Assembly (NCBI GenBank): GCA_018623875.1
Contig: JAAZUZ010000007.1
Location: 1 to 25,267 of the forward strand
Reading direction: 5' to 3'
Length of the DNA: 25,267 nt
DNA from: Synechococcus sp. HW_metabat.21
GTDB lineage: Bacteria > Cyanobacteriota > Cyanobacteriia > PCC-6307 > Cyanobiaceae
Positions 1 through 5,608 of this stretch are shown piece by piece (within the stretch, counting starts at the first letter, position 1; each line of letters opens with the position of its first letter). Both the position numbers and the translations under genes were made by a program. Under the pieces are notes generated by a model. That model searched no databases. It was given only the letters and a program-made list of their open reading frames with translations, and had not been told where the DNA came from.

Positions 1-60
1 CTCGCCACGGTTGTACTGGCTTGGCGCTTCGCCCCTCGCTTTCTGCAATCCGAGGACTAA
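1..60 (+). CDS. C-terminal end of an unidentified gene (partial)
   Basis: The frame from base 1 is open and ends at TAA 58-60, giving 19 residues that end in RFLQSED. The segment starts hydrophobic (LATVVLAW) and turns charged, as expected for the last membrane helix and tail of a membrane protein. The stop lies 3 bp from the stop of the converging minus-strand gene. Too little remains to name a family. Confidence 0.45.
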   Translation, partial: LATVVLAWRFAPRFLQSED

Positions 61-63
61 GTC

Positions 64-423
64 CTAGGTCTGCGGCTCAGCCGCCGGTGCTTTGGGATCG
101 TCCTTGGGTGGGGCGCTGACCTGACCGCACTGCTCATCGAGCACGGGCTTGTAGGAGGCACGCACCTCCATCCAGTCGGTGCTGGGGTCTCGCTGTTCAA
201 AGACAGCGAAGTGTTCGATCAACAGTCCATCCATCGCCTGCATGGAGCGGCAGAGGCTGTAGAGATCGCCCGAGTTCTGAGCCTTCAAGACCAGCTCGTA
301 ATGGCCCATGAACTGGGCATAGGGATCCCGCTCAGCAGCGGATACAGCTCCGCTGATCAAGCTCAGGGCAGCAACGCAACCACCCAGAAGTGTGGCCGAA
401 CGGGGAGAAACGGGCATACCCAT
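64..423 (-). CDS. small secreted hypothetical protein
   Basis: This is a 119-residue protein with a clear Sec signal: a short basic start (PVSPRS), a hydrophobic core (LLGGCVAALSLISGAVS) and a likely cleavage after AVSAA. The mature part is about 88 residues, with two cysteines (in SLCRSM and EQCGQ) that could pair in the periplasm, and a Pro/Ala/Lys-rich tail. A second ATG lies two codons downstream (417), and neither start has a strong ribosome binding site. I do not recognise a domain. It converges on the partial gene at 1-60 and is divergent from the Nif11 gene. Confidence 0.65.
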   Translation of the reverse strand: MGMPVSPRSATLLGGCVAALSLISGAVSAAERDPYAQFMGHYELVLKAQNSGDLYSLCRSMQAMDGLLIEHFAVFEQRDPSTDWMEVRASYKPVLDEQCGQVSAPPKDDPKAPAAEPQT

Positions 424-535
424 GACCCTAACGAATGGGGCTGAGCCGGTGATTTTTTCCTCTGAATAAAGAGAACCAAGAGCACATCTTGGGAACGCAA
501 AGAGAAGCTGAACTCTTGAACTTGACCGCCAATCG

Positions 536-547
536 ATCGCTAGCGAT
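536..547. promoter_or_regulatory. 12-bp perfect palindrome upstream of the Nif11 gene
   Basis: The bases ATCGCTAGCGAT form a perfect palindrome 26 bp upstream of the preferred start at 574, in an otherwise AT-richer intergenic stretch. It could be an operator for a dimeric regulator. No regulator is known to me for this exact sequence, and a 12-mer palindrome can arise by chance. Confidence 0.2.
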
Positions 548-573
548 GGGGCGTTCTTTCCATGGAAATCGCC

Positions 574-759
574 ATGTCAAGACACCAACTTGAGCTGTTC
601 ATGCGTAAAGCCAAGGGCAACGCGACCATGCAGCGTGAGCTCGACAAGTGCGGCGAGAACAACAGCTGCGTGGCCGCTGTTGCCCGCAAGCACGGACACA
701 AGTTCTCCCCAGCCACCTTGACCCGCTGGCAACACGACCACACCGAGGAGGCCCAGTAG
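574..759 (+). CDS. Nif11-domain small protein
   Basis: The 61-residue protein fits the Nif11 pattern almost end to end: a start like MSxxxLxxF, then F-M-R-K-A...N-A-T-M-Q-R-E-L, a central cysteine-containing loop, and the closing AVARKHGHKFSPATLTRW, where FSPATL is the usual 'GF.FS..EL' element. Nif11 domains occur as leader regions of ribosomal peptides and as small free-standing proteins abundant in picocyanobacteria. This one ends at the domain, with no Gly-Gly processing site and no cysteine-rich core, so it is not an obvious lanthipeptide precursor. The start at 574 matches the family, with GGAA 6 bases upstream; an in-frame ATG at 562 is the alternative. Confidence 0.75.
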   Translation: MSRHQLELFMRKAKGNATMQRELDKCGENNSCVAAVARKHGHKFSPATLTRWQHDHTEEAQ

Positions 760-1082
760 GGGGAGATGGGTATTCAGTCCCATTGCGCCTTCTTCAAAGC
801 AGATCGATGCTGATGACATCGATCTCGGAGGCGTTGATGGACGACACTCCACCCCGCCATAACCCAGGAGCGAGCTGACTGAAGGTCCCTGCTCCAACAG
901 TCTTTCGAAACCGTGGGTGGGTCCGCTGCCCCGCAGCTGGACACTCCGACCTGCACCGCCCAGGTGCCCCCTGGAGACGACCGCCCCACACCTGGACACC
1001 TGGCCCCAGGTGACCTCCCTCGGCAGCTCCGAACCACAATTCAAGATTTCGAGAGCCGGCTCCAACAGGGACCGGCTTCTTT
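760..1082. other. 323-bp intergenic stretch with short inverted repeats
   Basis: No convincing gene is visible on either strand; open frames here have poor codon use and no family resemblance. It holds a weak hairpin (ATGGG/CCCAT near 767-784) just after the Nif11 gene, and a cluster of CACCTGG/CCAGGTG words between 960 and 1012, of which 997-1003 and 1006-1012 are exact inverted copies. A terminator-like hairpin follows at 1054-1082. Confidence 0.5.
1054..1082 (+). terminator. terminator-like hairpin
   Basis: AGCCGG (1054-1059) pairs with CCGGCT (1072-1077) around a 12-base loop and is followed by TCTTTAT. The stem is short and the T tract interrupted, so termination strength is uncertain. 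It ends directly at the ATG of the next gene, which could place that start within the hairpin's influence. Confidence 0.35.
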
Positions 1083-1427
1083 ATGGTCAGCCCACCGGCC
1101 CCTGCCCCGTTGAACTGCCGCTGGCCCCTGCTCAGCCTGGCCCTGCTAGCCGCACCAGCCGCCCACGCCCAGTCCCTGGCGGGACTGCAACAGGCCGCCA
1201 TTCGCTGCTTCAACGGCACCACCCCCGCGGACTGCAGCGCCGCGATGGGTCTTTCCCATCAACTCAAGACCCGCGCGGATGCGGAAACCGAATTGCGCTG
1301 CTACACCGCACTGCTGGGTCTGGAGTCACGCCTCAGCCTCTCCATGCAGGGCCACGGATCGATCGATCGCGATCACCGCAGCCTGAAGGAAACGATTTTC
1401 GAATGTCGTGGCCTGAATCCGAGCTAG
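1083..1427 (+). CDS. small secreted cysteine-containing hypothetical protein
   Basis: The 114-residue protein has a signal peptide with core PLLSLALLAAPAAHA and probable cleavage after AHA. The mature chain carries four cysteines (IRCF, ADCS, LRCY, FECR), compatible with two periplasmic disulfides. No domain is recognised. The ATG at 1083 has no visible ribosome binding site and abuts a hairpin; a TTG nine codons later is possible. The 3' end overlaps the start of the next frame by 25 bases, suggesting co-transcription of three small genes between 1083 and 2044. Confidence 0.55.
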   Translation: MVSPPAPAPLNCRWPLLSLALLAAPAAHAQSLAGLQQAAIRCFNGTTPADCSAAMGLSHQLKTRADAETELRCYTALLGLESRLSLSMQGHGSIDRDHRSLKETIFECRGLNPS

Positions 1428-1756
1428 TCCCGTCATCCGCTGCCAGCCTGAGCTGGACAGGGGACGGCCAAGCCATGCATTCCGCACAAGCGCTTCGGGA
1501 GCGGTACGCCAATGGCAGCAGCACCCCGGGTGAGGTCAACGCGATCGCACGGGTCTATGCCTCAATCAAAAAGCTGAACTTCCCCCAGGCCCTCGAGGAG
1601 GTTCACGACGGGCTGTGCTACGGGATGGCGGAAGACATCGACTGCGGTCCAGGTGGGTTCCCCTGGCTCGAGGTGGAGCAGTCTCTGGTTCCCTCCGGCC
1701 GCCGCTGGATCAACGGACTGGAGTCGTCCGTAGCTATGTCTGGGGAGAGCCGCTGA
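1403..1756 (+). CDS. small hypothetical protein
   Basis: The frame from ATG 1403 gives 117 residues with AAGGAA about 10 bases upstream. An internal ATG at 1475, preceded by GGGGACGG, would give a 93-residue product. Features are RERYANGSSTPGEVNAIAR, which looks helical, and two cysteines (LCYG, DCGP). There is no signal peptide or membrane segment. It overlaps the preceding gene by 25 bases and is 6 bp from the next. I cannot name a family; the frame's upstream extension to 917 looks non-coding. Confidence 0.5.
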   Translation: MSWPESELVPSSAASLSWTGDGQAMHSAQALRERYANGSSTPGEVNAIARVYASIKKLNFPQALEEVHDGLCYGMAEDIDCGPGGFPWLEVEQSLVPSGRRWINGLESSVAMSGESR

Positions 1757-1762
1757 ACTCCG

Positions 1763-2044
1763 ATGAACGGTTGGCGCAACTGCAGCACGGCCATGGCCGC
1801 TGCCGCGCTGCTCGGATTCTCAGCCCAGGGACTTGCGGCAGAAGGATCGGTCTCCGCCCAATCGCCCCTGAGCCGTCAACAGGCCTGGCAGAAGGCAATG
1901 GCGAAATTACCCAAGGGGGCCGTGGTCACGAACAGCCGATGCAACGACGTGGAGATCGGCTACAGCAATACGCGCTACTACTGCGTACTGACCTTCACTG
2001 AACCCGTTGGCCTCACCGAGGAAGAAGCCGCAACACAGAAATGA
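1763..2044 (+). CDS. small secreted hypothetical protein
   Basis: The 93-residue protein has a signal peptide (hydrophobic MAAAALLGFSAQGLA, cleavage near LAAEG) that may really begin at the internal methionine of MAAAALLG. The mature domain holds RCNDVEIGYSNTRYYCVLTF, with two cysteines spaced like a small disulfide-linked beta hairpin. It is the third member of a run of small exported proteins. Its last codons form one arm of a long inverted repeat shared with the converging gene at 2066-2194. Confidence 0.6.
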   Translation: MNGWRNCSTAMAAAALLGFSAQGLAAEGSVSAQSPLSRQQAWQKAMAKLPKGAVVTNSRCNDVEIGYSNTRYYCVLTFTEPVGLTEEEAATQK

Positions 2045-2064
2045 GCGTTGCGGCTTCTTCCTCG
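2017..2064. terminator. 18-bp perfect inverted repeat, probable bidirectional terminator
   Basis: Bases 2017-2034 (CGAGGAAGAAGCCGCAAC) are the exact reverse complement of 2047-2064, with a 12-base loop. The 5' arm encodes the C-terminal residues of the plus-strand gene ending at 2044, and the 3' arm lies just past the stop of the minus-strand gene at 2066. The position between convergent genes fits a terminator serving both. There is no long T run, only the pyrimidine-rich TTCTTCC. Confidence 0.6.
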
Positions 2065-2065
2065 C

Positions 2066-2194
2066 TCAGCTCTTGGCTGACGCTTGAGAGAGGAAGAAGA
2101 CCAGCAGAGCAATCAGCCCGGCACCACCGATGGCGGGCAGGATCACGGGGACGCCTCGGGGAGCAACGGCGGAGGCAAGCACGAGGTAATCCAT
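2066..2194 (-). CDS. 42-residue single-span membrane peptide
   Basis: On the minus strand ATG 2194 opens a 42-codon frame to TGA 2066. The product has a short polar start (MDYLVLASAVAPRG), one hydrophobic span (VPVILPAIGGAGLIALLVFFL) and a short basic tail (SQASAKS). Size and layout resemble small thylakoid subunits, but the sequence does not match the photosystem or cytochrome b6f small subunits I know (PsaI, PsaM, PetG, PetL, PetN). It is flanked downstream by the 18-bp inverted repeat, which supports it as a real transcription unit. No strong ribosome binding site is seen. Confidence 0.55.
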   Translation of the reverse strand: MDYLVLASAVAPRGVPVILPAIGGAGLIALLVFFLSQASAKS

Positions 2195-2317
2195 TCCGGA
2201 GCAATCAGATCTGGAATTTTTTAGCACCGCCGGGGAGTGCAGCGAGAGAATCCGACACCTGTCGAAAAGCAGGGCCCCGCAAAGGGTTGGCCGACTCCTC
2301 CGCGCGCCCCCAGCGGC

Positions 2318-3376
2318 CTAGAACCACTCGGACTGGGCCTCTTCCGCAGTATTGACCCGAGCGTGGGGGGTGCGGCGCTCGAACTCCATCGCGATGGAGC
2401 GCTCCTGCTCACCATCCGCCGCAATCGCGCGAACGGGATAGAGCTGCTCTCCATCCCGGAAGGGGACATGGATGCGGAAGCTTCCGTCCCGCTCGAGCTG
2501 AACCTGCTCATCACCAATAAACAGGCTCGCGGAGGGATCCGTCGCTCCATAAACGATCAATTCAGCGTCTGCCACCAGCCAGAAGGAGCGCTCCCGCAGG
2601 GCACCCATGCCGGATTCGGTGCGGCCGCTGGCCCAGACACCCACCCCGGAATCATTCAGGGGGCCAGGACCGTTGAGGTCGTACTCATGAAGCACCTCCG
2701 AACCCACTCGGCGGCTACGGGTGGGGAGTGTCGCCCGCTGGTAGTGCTGTTCGTGCTGGACACCGCCGATGCTGGAGGGAGCGGCGACCGCGCTGGGCGC
2801 AGCCGTCGGACCGGCTTCCAAGGAGAAGGGCACAAAGGCATCCGCGATGCGCTGGGAGGGCTCCATCCCAGGCACATGGGCGACCGCCGAGAACGCCAAG
2901 GAGTACCAGCCGCCGGAACGCAGCCGGAAGCCCAACTCGACCCGGTAGTCACGGCCGTCCAGGGGAACGGGCATGAACCATTCACTGGAGCTGGCATCAA
3001 CCACCAACTCCTGAAGGGTCTGGGTATGGGTTTGCTCGCCGGCCAAGCCGGTGACATCGGCCAGTCGGATGCAGAGCTGGGTAGCCCCAGCACGCTGGGC
3101 GCTCTTGCGGTCCGCGGCGCTGATGGACCAGAAGCAATAGGCCCACTGGGGGTCACGGGGCAGGAAGACCACGTGGGTCGAGGCCTCACTGAAGTCCTCA
3201 ACCACCTCGATCTCATCGGTCGGCGGTGGGGCGATCCCCGGGACCGCCTCCTTGATTTTTTGCTTGAAGCCGGAGGGAATCAGATCACGAATCCAGCCGA
3301 GGGGACGCTGCTTGCTGCTCTTGTCGTTGGAGTTGCGTTGCGACACGGGTCTACCCCTGCTGGAGATGCTGACCAT
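2318..3376 (-). CDS. DUF4912-domain protein
   Basis: The 352-residue protein has a basic, low-complexity N terminus (1-30), then a DUF4912 module recognisable from FLPRDPQWAYCFWSIS (71-86) and later RDYRVELGF and GWYSLAFSA elements. A second region near the C terminus (DAELIVYGATDPSASLFIGD, then a dosage of beta strands) resembles the sugar-binding or Ig-like tail seen in cyanobacterial members. The function of DUF4912 is not known to me with confidence. There is no signal peptide. It lies 62 bp downstream of ppk2 on the same strand and may be co-transcribed with it. Confidence 0.8.
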   Translation of the reverse strand: MVSISSRGRPVSQRNSNDKSSKQRPLGWIRDLIPSGFKQKIKEAVPGIAPPPTDEIEVVEDFSEASTHVVFLPRDPQWAYCFWSISAADRKSAQRAGATQLCIRLADVTGLAGEQTHTQTLQELVVDASSSEWFMPVPLDGRDYRVELGFRLRSGGWYSLAFSAVAHVPGMEPSQRIADAFVPFSLEAGPTAAPSAVAAPSSIGGVQHEQHYQRATLPTRSRRVGSEVLHEYDLNGPGPLNDSGVGVWASGRTESGMGALRERSFWLVADAELIVYGATDPSASLFIGDEQVQLERDGSFRIHVPFRDGEQLYPVRAIAADGEQERSIAMEFERRTPHARVNTAEEAQSEWF

Positions 3377-3438
3377 CGTCTCCGACTTCCCTTGTCAGCA
3401 GCGGCTCTGTCAGCGGATCGCTACCTCAATCACGCCCC

Positions 3439-4338
3439 TTACTCAGCCAGCAATTGCTCGCGGGCCTTGGCCAAGGCCTGCCGGTCTTCAGGGCTGACCT
3501 CGGGGTAGCGCAGGTCAAGCCCATTGAGGCGCTCAATCACGGCGGCAGCGACCACCAAACGGGTGAACCACTTGTGGTCCGCTGGCACGACATACCAAGG
3601 GGCGTGGGCCGTCGCGGTCTCTTGAATCATCTCCTCGTAGGCCCGCATGTAGTCATCCCAAAACCCCCGCTCGCGGATGTCCGACGCTGAGAACTTCCAG
3701 TTCTTCTCAGGCCGCTCCAATCGCTCCAGGAAACGGCGTTTTTGCTCCTGTTTGGAGAGGTGCAAGAAGAACTTCAAAACAACGACACCGTTGCGGCTCA
3801 GGTAGCGCTCGTAATGGCGGATGTCCTCGAAGCGCTGTTTCCAAAGTTTTGGTCCCACCAGCTCAGGCGGCAGAGACTGCTTGGCCAAGAGTTCCGGGTG
3901 CACCCGCACCACCAAGGTCTCCTCGTAATAACTGCGGTTGAAGATGCCGATCCGCCCACGCTCCGGCAGGCATTGGTTTGCCCGCCAGAGGTAGTCGTGA
4001 TCGAGGTCCAAGGCCGAGGGCGCCTTAAAGGACGACACCTGGCATCCCTGGGGGTTCACACCACTCATGACGTGCTTGATCGTGCCGTCTTTCCCCGCGG
4101 CATCCATGGCTTGAAAAACCAGCAGGACCGCCCACTTGTTCTGGGCATAGAGCCGTTGCTGGAGCTCCGAGAGCAGCTCGACCCCCTGCTCGAGCGCCTC
4201 CCGAGCCGCCTTTTTGTCGGCGGGGAGATCCTGGGTGTCACCAGGGTCGATCTGCTTGAGCCGGAAGCCGTCGCCGTCATGGATCCGATAGGGCTGAGCG
4301 AGGTGCTTGCACTGCTTCAAAACCTGGCTCAAGTCCAT
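3439..4338 (-). CDS. polyphosphate kinase 2 family (PPK2) nucleotide phosphotransferase
   Basis: This 299-residue, single-domain PPK2 enzyme transfers phosphate between polyphosphate and nucleotides. Seen directly: the Walker A loop MDAAGKDG (78-85), the Walker B-like NRSYYEE (134-140, usually NRSHYE) and the lid helix RERGFWDDY (222-230). The length is that of a one-domain PPK2 of the polyphosphate:AMP/ADP phosphotransferase type. The usual His in NRSHYE is Tyr here. Subclass, and so AMP versus ADP preference, cannot be fixed by eye. It should be cytoplasmic and link polyphosphate stores to adenylate charge. Confidence 0.88.
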   Translation of the reverse strand: MDLSQVLKQCKHLAQPYRIHDGDGFRLKQIDPGDTQDLPADKKAAREALEQGVELLSELQQRLYAQNKWAVLLVFQAMDAAGKDGTIKHVMSGVNPQGCQVSSFKAPSALDLDHDYLWRANQCLPERGRIGIFNRSYYEETLVVRVHPELLAKQSLPPELVGPKLWKQRFEDIRHYERYLSRNGVVVLKFFLHLSKQEQKRRFLERLERPEKNWKFSASDIRERGFWDDYMRAYEEMIQETATAHAPWYVVPADHKWFTRLVVAAAVIERLNGLDLRYPEVSPEDRQALAKAREQLLAE

Positions 4339-4421
4339 CAGCGCTAAGACCGTTCACCACCTGCACTCAGCCTGTCCACCACAGTCGCCGCTGTCAGCCC
4401 TGCAGCCGACCGCCGAACTGG

Positions 4422-4443
4422 TTTTTCTCTGAAGAGAGAAAAA
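4422..4443. promoter_or_regulatory. AT-rich inverted repeat upstream of the L,D-transpeptidase-like gene
   Basis: TTTTTCTCT (4422-4430) is inverted at 4435-4443 around GAAG, in the 136-bp gap between the divergently transcribed ppk2 and the plus-strand gene at 4475. The stem is A/U-rich, so a promoter-proximal opening region or operator is as likely as a terminator. Confidence 0.25.
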
Positions 4444-4474
4444 AAAATCCTTTTAGGACTCCCCGATCTCACCA

Positions 4475-5005
4475 ATGAGTCCCATGGGTCGCGGTCGGTT
4501 CCTTGGCGGTTGCGTGCTGCTTGCAGCCCTGGTCCTCCCCGCCGCCGCCCAGGAGCTGGCCATGGGCACCAGCCCCCGCTTGACCTTTGAGCGAACCAAT
4601 CGCCGCCTGCCGCGCACCGGCGATCCGATCTGGGACCTGAAGGTGGAGATCCCCGGCCAACCCGTGCGCCATTTCGCTGCCGTCAGCGGACGGGCGGAAT
4701 TCCAAGGAGCCAACCGCCATCAAATGGGCAGCCAGTCCCCCTTGCCGCCTGGTCGCTATGCGATTGGCGCGGTGGAGCCCCTGGGCAAGGAGTACCCCAA
4801 GGAGCTTGGGCCGATCTGGATCGGCCTTGAACCCCTCTTCACGACCGGGCGAAGGGTCTTGGGCATCCATCTCGATCCCAGCGCCGGCCGCAACTGGAAC
4901 AGCGGAACCGGCGGCTGCATCGGCCTGATCCATCGCGCCGACATGCTGACCCTGGCGGCGCTCGTGCACCGGAGCTCCGCCGAAACCTTGGTGGTGAGCA
5001 ACTAG
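4475..5005 (+). CDS. secreted L,D-transpeptidase-like (YkuD/DUF2778-type) protein
   Basis: The 176-residue protein has a signal peptide (core FLGGCVLLAALVLPAAAQ) and a C-terminal catalytic signature: IHLDPS with His132, then NSGTGGCIGL with Cys148. The His...SxGC(I/V) spacing matches the YkuD-fold cysteine transpeptidases that crosslink or modify peptidoglycan, and the shorter DUF2778/Tlde1-like relatives. The upstream PPGRYAIG (91-98) corresponds to the 'P.G.Y.I' strand usual in this fold. It most likely acts in the periplasm on the cell wall. The start may be 4475 or the third codon later (4484). It stands alone, divergent from ppk2. Confidence 0.72.
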   Translation: MSPMGRGRFLGGCVLLAALVLPAAAQELAMGTSPRLTFERTNRRLPRTGDPIWDLKVEIPGQPVRHFAAVSGRAEFQGANRHQMGSQSPLPPGRYAIGAVEPLGKEYPKELGPIWIGLEPLFTTGRRVLGIHLDPSAGRNWNSGTGGCIGLIHRADMLTLAALVHRSSAETLVVSN

Positions 5006-5106
5006 CTGCCAAGCACCGCGGTCCTGGCTAGAGCAGGAGTACCGCCGAGGTGGAACAGCGGCCATCAGCGCTCCACTGGTTCATGCCGGCGTCATGGTCT
5101 ACCTGC

Positions 5107-5159
5107 ATGGGTTGCACCATTCCTCACACCACCCGACCCCGCCTCAGGCGGGGTTTTTT
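5107..5159 (+). ncRNA. candidate Yfr1-like small RNA
   Basis: The layout matches Yfr1, a short cyanobacterial RNA of two hairpins around an unpaired conserved motif. ATGG/CCAT closes a 5' hairpin (5107-5120), the unpaired ATTCCTCACAC (5119-5129) differs from the canonical ACTCCTCACAC at one base, and a GC-rich terminator hairpin with six T follows (5137-5159). A weak -10-like TCTACC sits near 5098. The single mismatch in an otherwise near-invariant motif is the main reason for caution; the hairpin may instead terminate the gene at 4475-5005. Confidence 0.4.
5137..5159 (+). terminator. rho-independent terminator
   Basis: CCCCGCC, a two-base loop with partial pairing, GGCGGGG and TTTTTT form a textbook intrinsic terminator on the plus strand. 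It is either the 3' end of the Yfr1-like RNA or the end of the transcript from 4475. Confidence 0.8.
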
Positions 5160-5177
5160 ATGGGCGCCTCGAGCCAC

Positions 5178-5204
5178 AAAAAAGCCCCCTACGAAGAGGA
5201 GGCT
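5178..5204 (-). terminator. rho-independent terminator, minus strand
   Basis: Read on the minus strand, AGCCTCCT pairs with AGGGGGCT (one G-U pair) around a TTCG-containing loop, followed by a T run at 5183-5178. It faces the plus-strand terminator at 5137-5159 tail to tail, about 20 bp away. Confidence 0.7.
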
Positions 5205-5245
5205 CGCCGTGGTGTGAGGTTGGAATGGAATGTTTCCACGGGTTG
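5178..5245 (-). ncRNA. candidate Yfr2-like small RNA, minus strand
   Basis: On the minus strand CCGTGG (5241-5236) pairs with CCACGG (5212-5207), closing a 23-base loop that carries the GGAAACA motif typical of the Yfr2 family at its 5' edge and CCTCACAC at its 3' side. A terminator hairpin with a TTCG loop (5204-5183) and a T run follow directly. A -10-like TAGAAC lies a few bases upstream, near 5252-5247. The expected RNA is about 65-70 nt. Assignment to Yfr2 rests on motif and layout only. Confidence 0.45.
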
Positions 5246-5298
5246 TTCTACCGGGGTCGACACCCAGCAGCTGTGCGGTTGAACAACTGGTTACAAAG

Positions 5299-5317
5299 AA
5301 CTGGCACTGTGCCAGTT
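5299..5317. repeat. 19-base near-perfect palindrome
   Basis: AACTGGCAC and GTGCCAGTT flank a single central T. As RNA it forms an 8-bp hairpin. On the minus strand it is followed by CTTTGT, so it could be a weak terminator for a minus-strand RNA carrying ACTCCTCACAC at 5347-5337; as DNA it could be an operator. Confidence 0.4.
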
Positions 5318-5344
5318 AGCTGGCGACGGTTGGTGCGTGTGAGG

Positions 5345-5428
5345 AGTGGATTCGCCCCAAGGCGTGGAAACAAGGTCACACCCTTGAGGTGAATCCGGAA
5401 AAGCCCTGCCTTCGGCGGGGCTTTTTTT
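5345..5428 (+). ncRNA. candidate Yfr2-family small RNA, plus strand
   Basis: A long 5' hairpin is visible: GGATTCGCC (5348-5356) pairs with GGTGAATCC (5388-5396) with one G-U pair, and an inner CAAGG/CCTTG helix presents a loop with GGAAACA (5366-5372), the hallmark of Yfr2-type RNAs. It is followed immediately by a strong terminator with eight T (5401-5428). Predicted length is about 80 nt, within the family range. I could not find a clear -10 element, so the 5' end is approximate. Yfr2 RNAs are abundant cyanobacterial transcripts of poorly understood role. Confidence 0.55.
5401..5428. terminator. strong intrinsic terminator
   Basis: AAGCCCTGCC pairs with GGCGGGGCTT around TTC, followed by eight T on the plus strand. 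On the minus strand the same hairpin is followed by TTTT, so it may also end the gpgS transcript, which converges from 5432. Confidence 0.85.
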
Positions 5429-5431
5429 TGC

Positions 5432-5608
5432 TCAAGCGGCGAGCAACTCCCGCTTGAGCAGGACCGCTCCGTTCGAGAGCAGCAGGCGGTGGCGCTGGAC
5501 CTCTTCATCGAGGGGGACCACCACGCTCTGGGCCCCGCCATTGGTCCAGTAGTGGAGCTTGACCTGGGGCGTAGTGGACGCAGAGGACATCTCAATCGAA
5601 CCCGTCAT
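5432..5608 (-). CDS. 58-residue hypothetical protein coupled to gpgS
   Basis: The minus-strand ATG at 5608 overlaps the TGA of gpgS (ATGA), so it is probably translationally coupled. An in-frame ATG at 5590 would give 52 residues. The product is soluble-looking: VKLHYWTNGGAQSVVVPLDE followed by a charged helix EVQRHRLLLSNGAVLLKREL. No family is recognised. It ends just before a strong terminator, making it the last gene of the gpgS transcript. Coupling suggests a small partner or regulator of glucosylglycerate synthesis, but that is inference. Confidence 0.6.
   Translation of the reverse strand: MTGSIEMSSASTTPQVKLHYWTNGGAQSVVVPLDEEVQRHRLLLSNGAVLLKRELLAA

Larger units (their letters stand above)
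5006..5431. other. 426-bp protein-free region with small-RNA signals
   Basis: No protein gene is supported here. The stretch carries three terminator hairpins with T tracts (plus 5137-5159, minus 5204-5178, plus 5401-5428), a 19-base palindrome at 5299-5317, two copies of GGAAACA (plus 5366-5372, minus 5237-5231) and three copies of CCTCACAC (plus 5122-5129, minus 5219-5212, minus 5344-5337). This density of structured elements points to a cluster of short non-coding RNAs. Confidence 0.6.

Noticed and set aside
577..1065. Long minus-strand open frame of 162 codons over the Nif11 gene and the gap after it
   Set aside because: It lies antisense to the well-supported Nif11 domain, shows no signal or family pattern, and its open length is expected in GC-rich DNA.
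917..1402. N-terminal extension of the hypothetical protein ending at 1756
   Set aside because: The extension is Pro/Arg-rich low-complexity sequence antisense-like to nothing known, and it overlaps the signal-peptide gene at 1083-1427 in another frame.
2237..3508. 423-codon plus-strand open frame
   Set aside because: It is antisense to the DUF4912 gene, whose protein has recognisable family motifs; the plus-strand translation has none.
5040..5106. Possible tRNA or 4.5S-like RNA because of GGTTCATGCC
   Set aside because: I could not fold a cloverleaf or find an acceptor stem, and the conserved 4.5S core is absent.
5248..5595. 115-codon minus-strand open frame across the small-RNA region
   Set aside because: Its translation is Arg/Ser/Pro-rich shadow sequence in a different frame from the coupled 58-residue gene, and it crosses a strong terminator.
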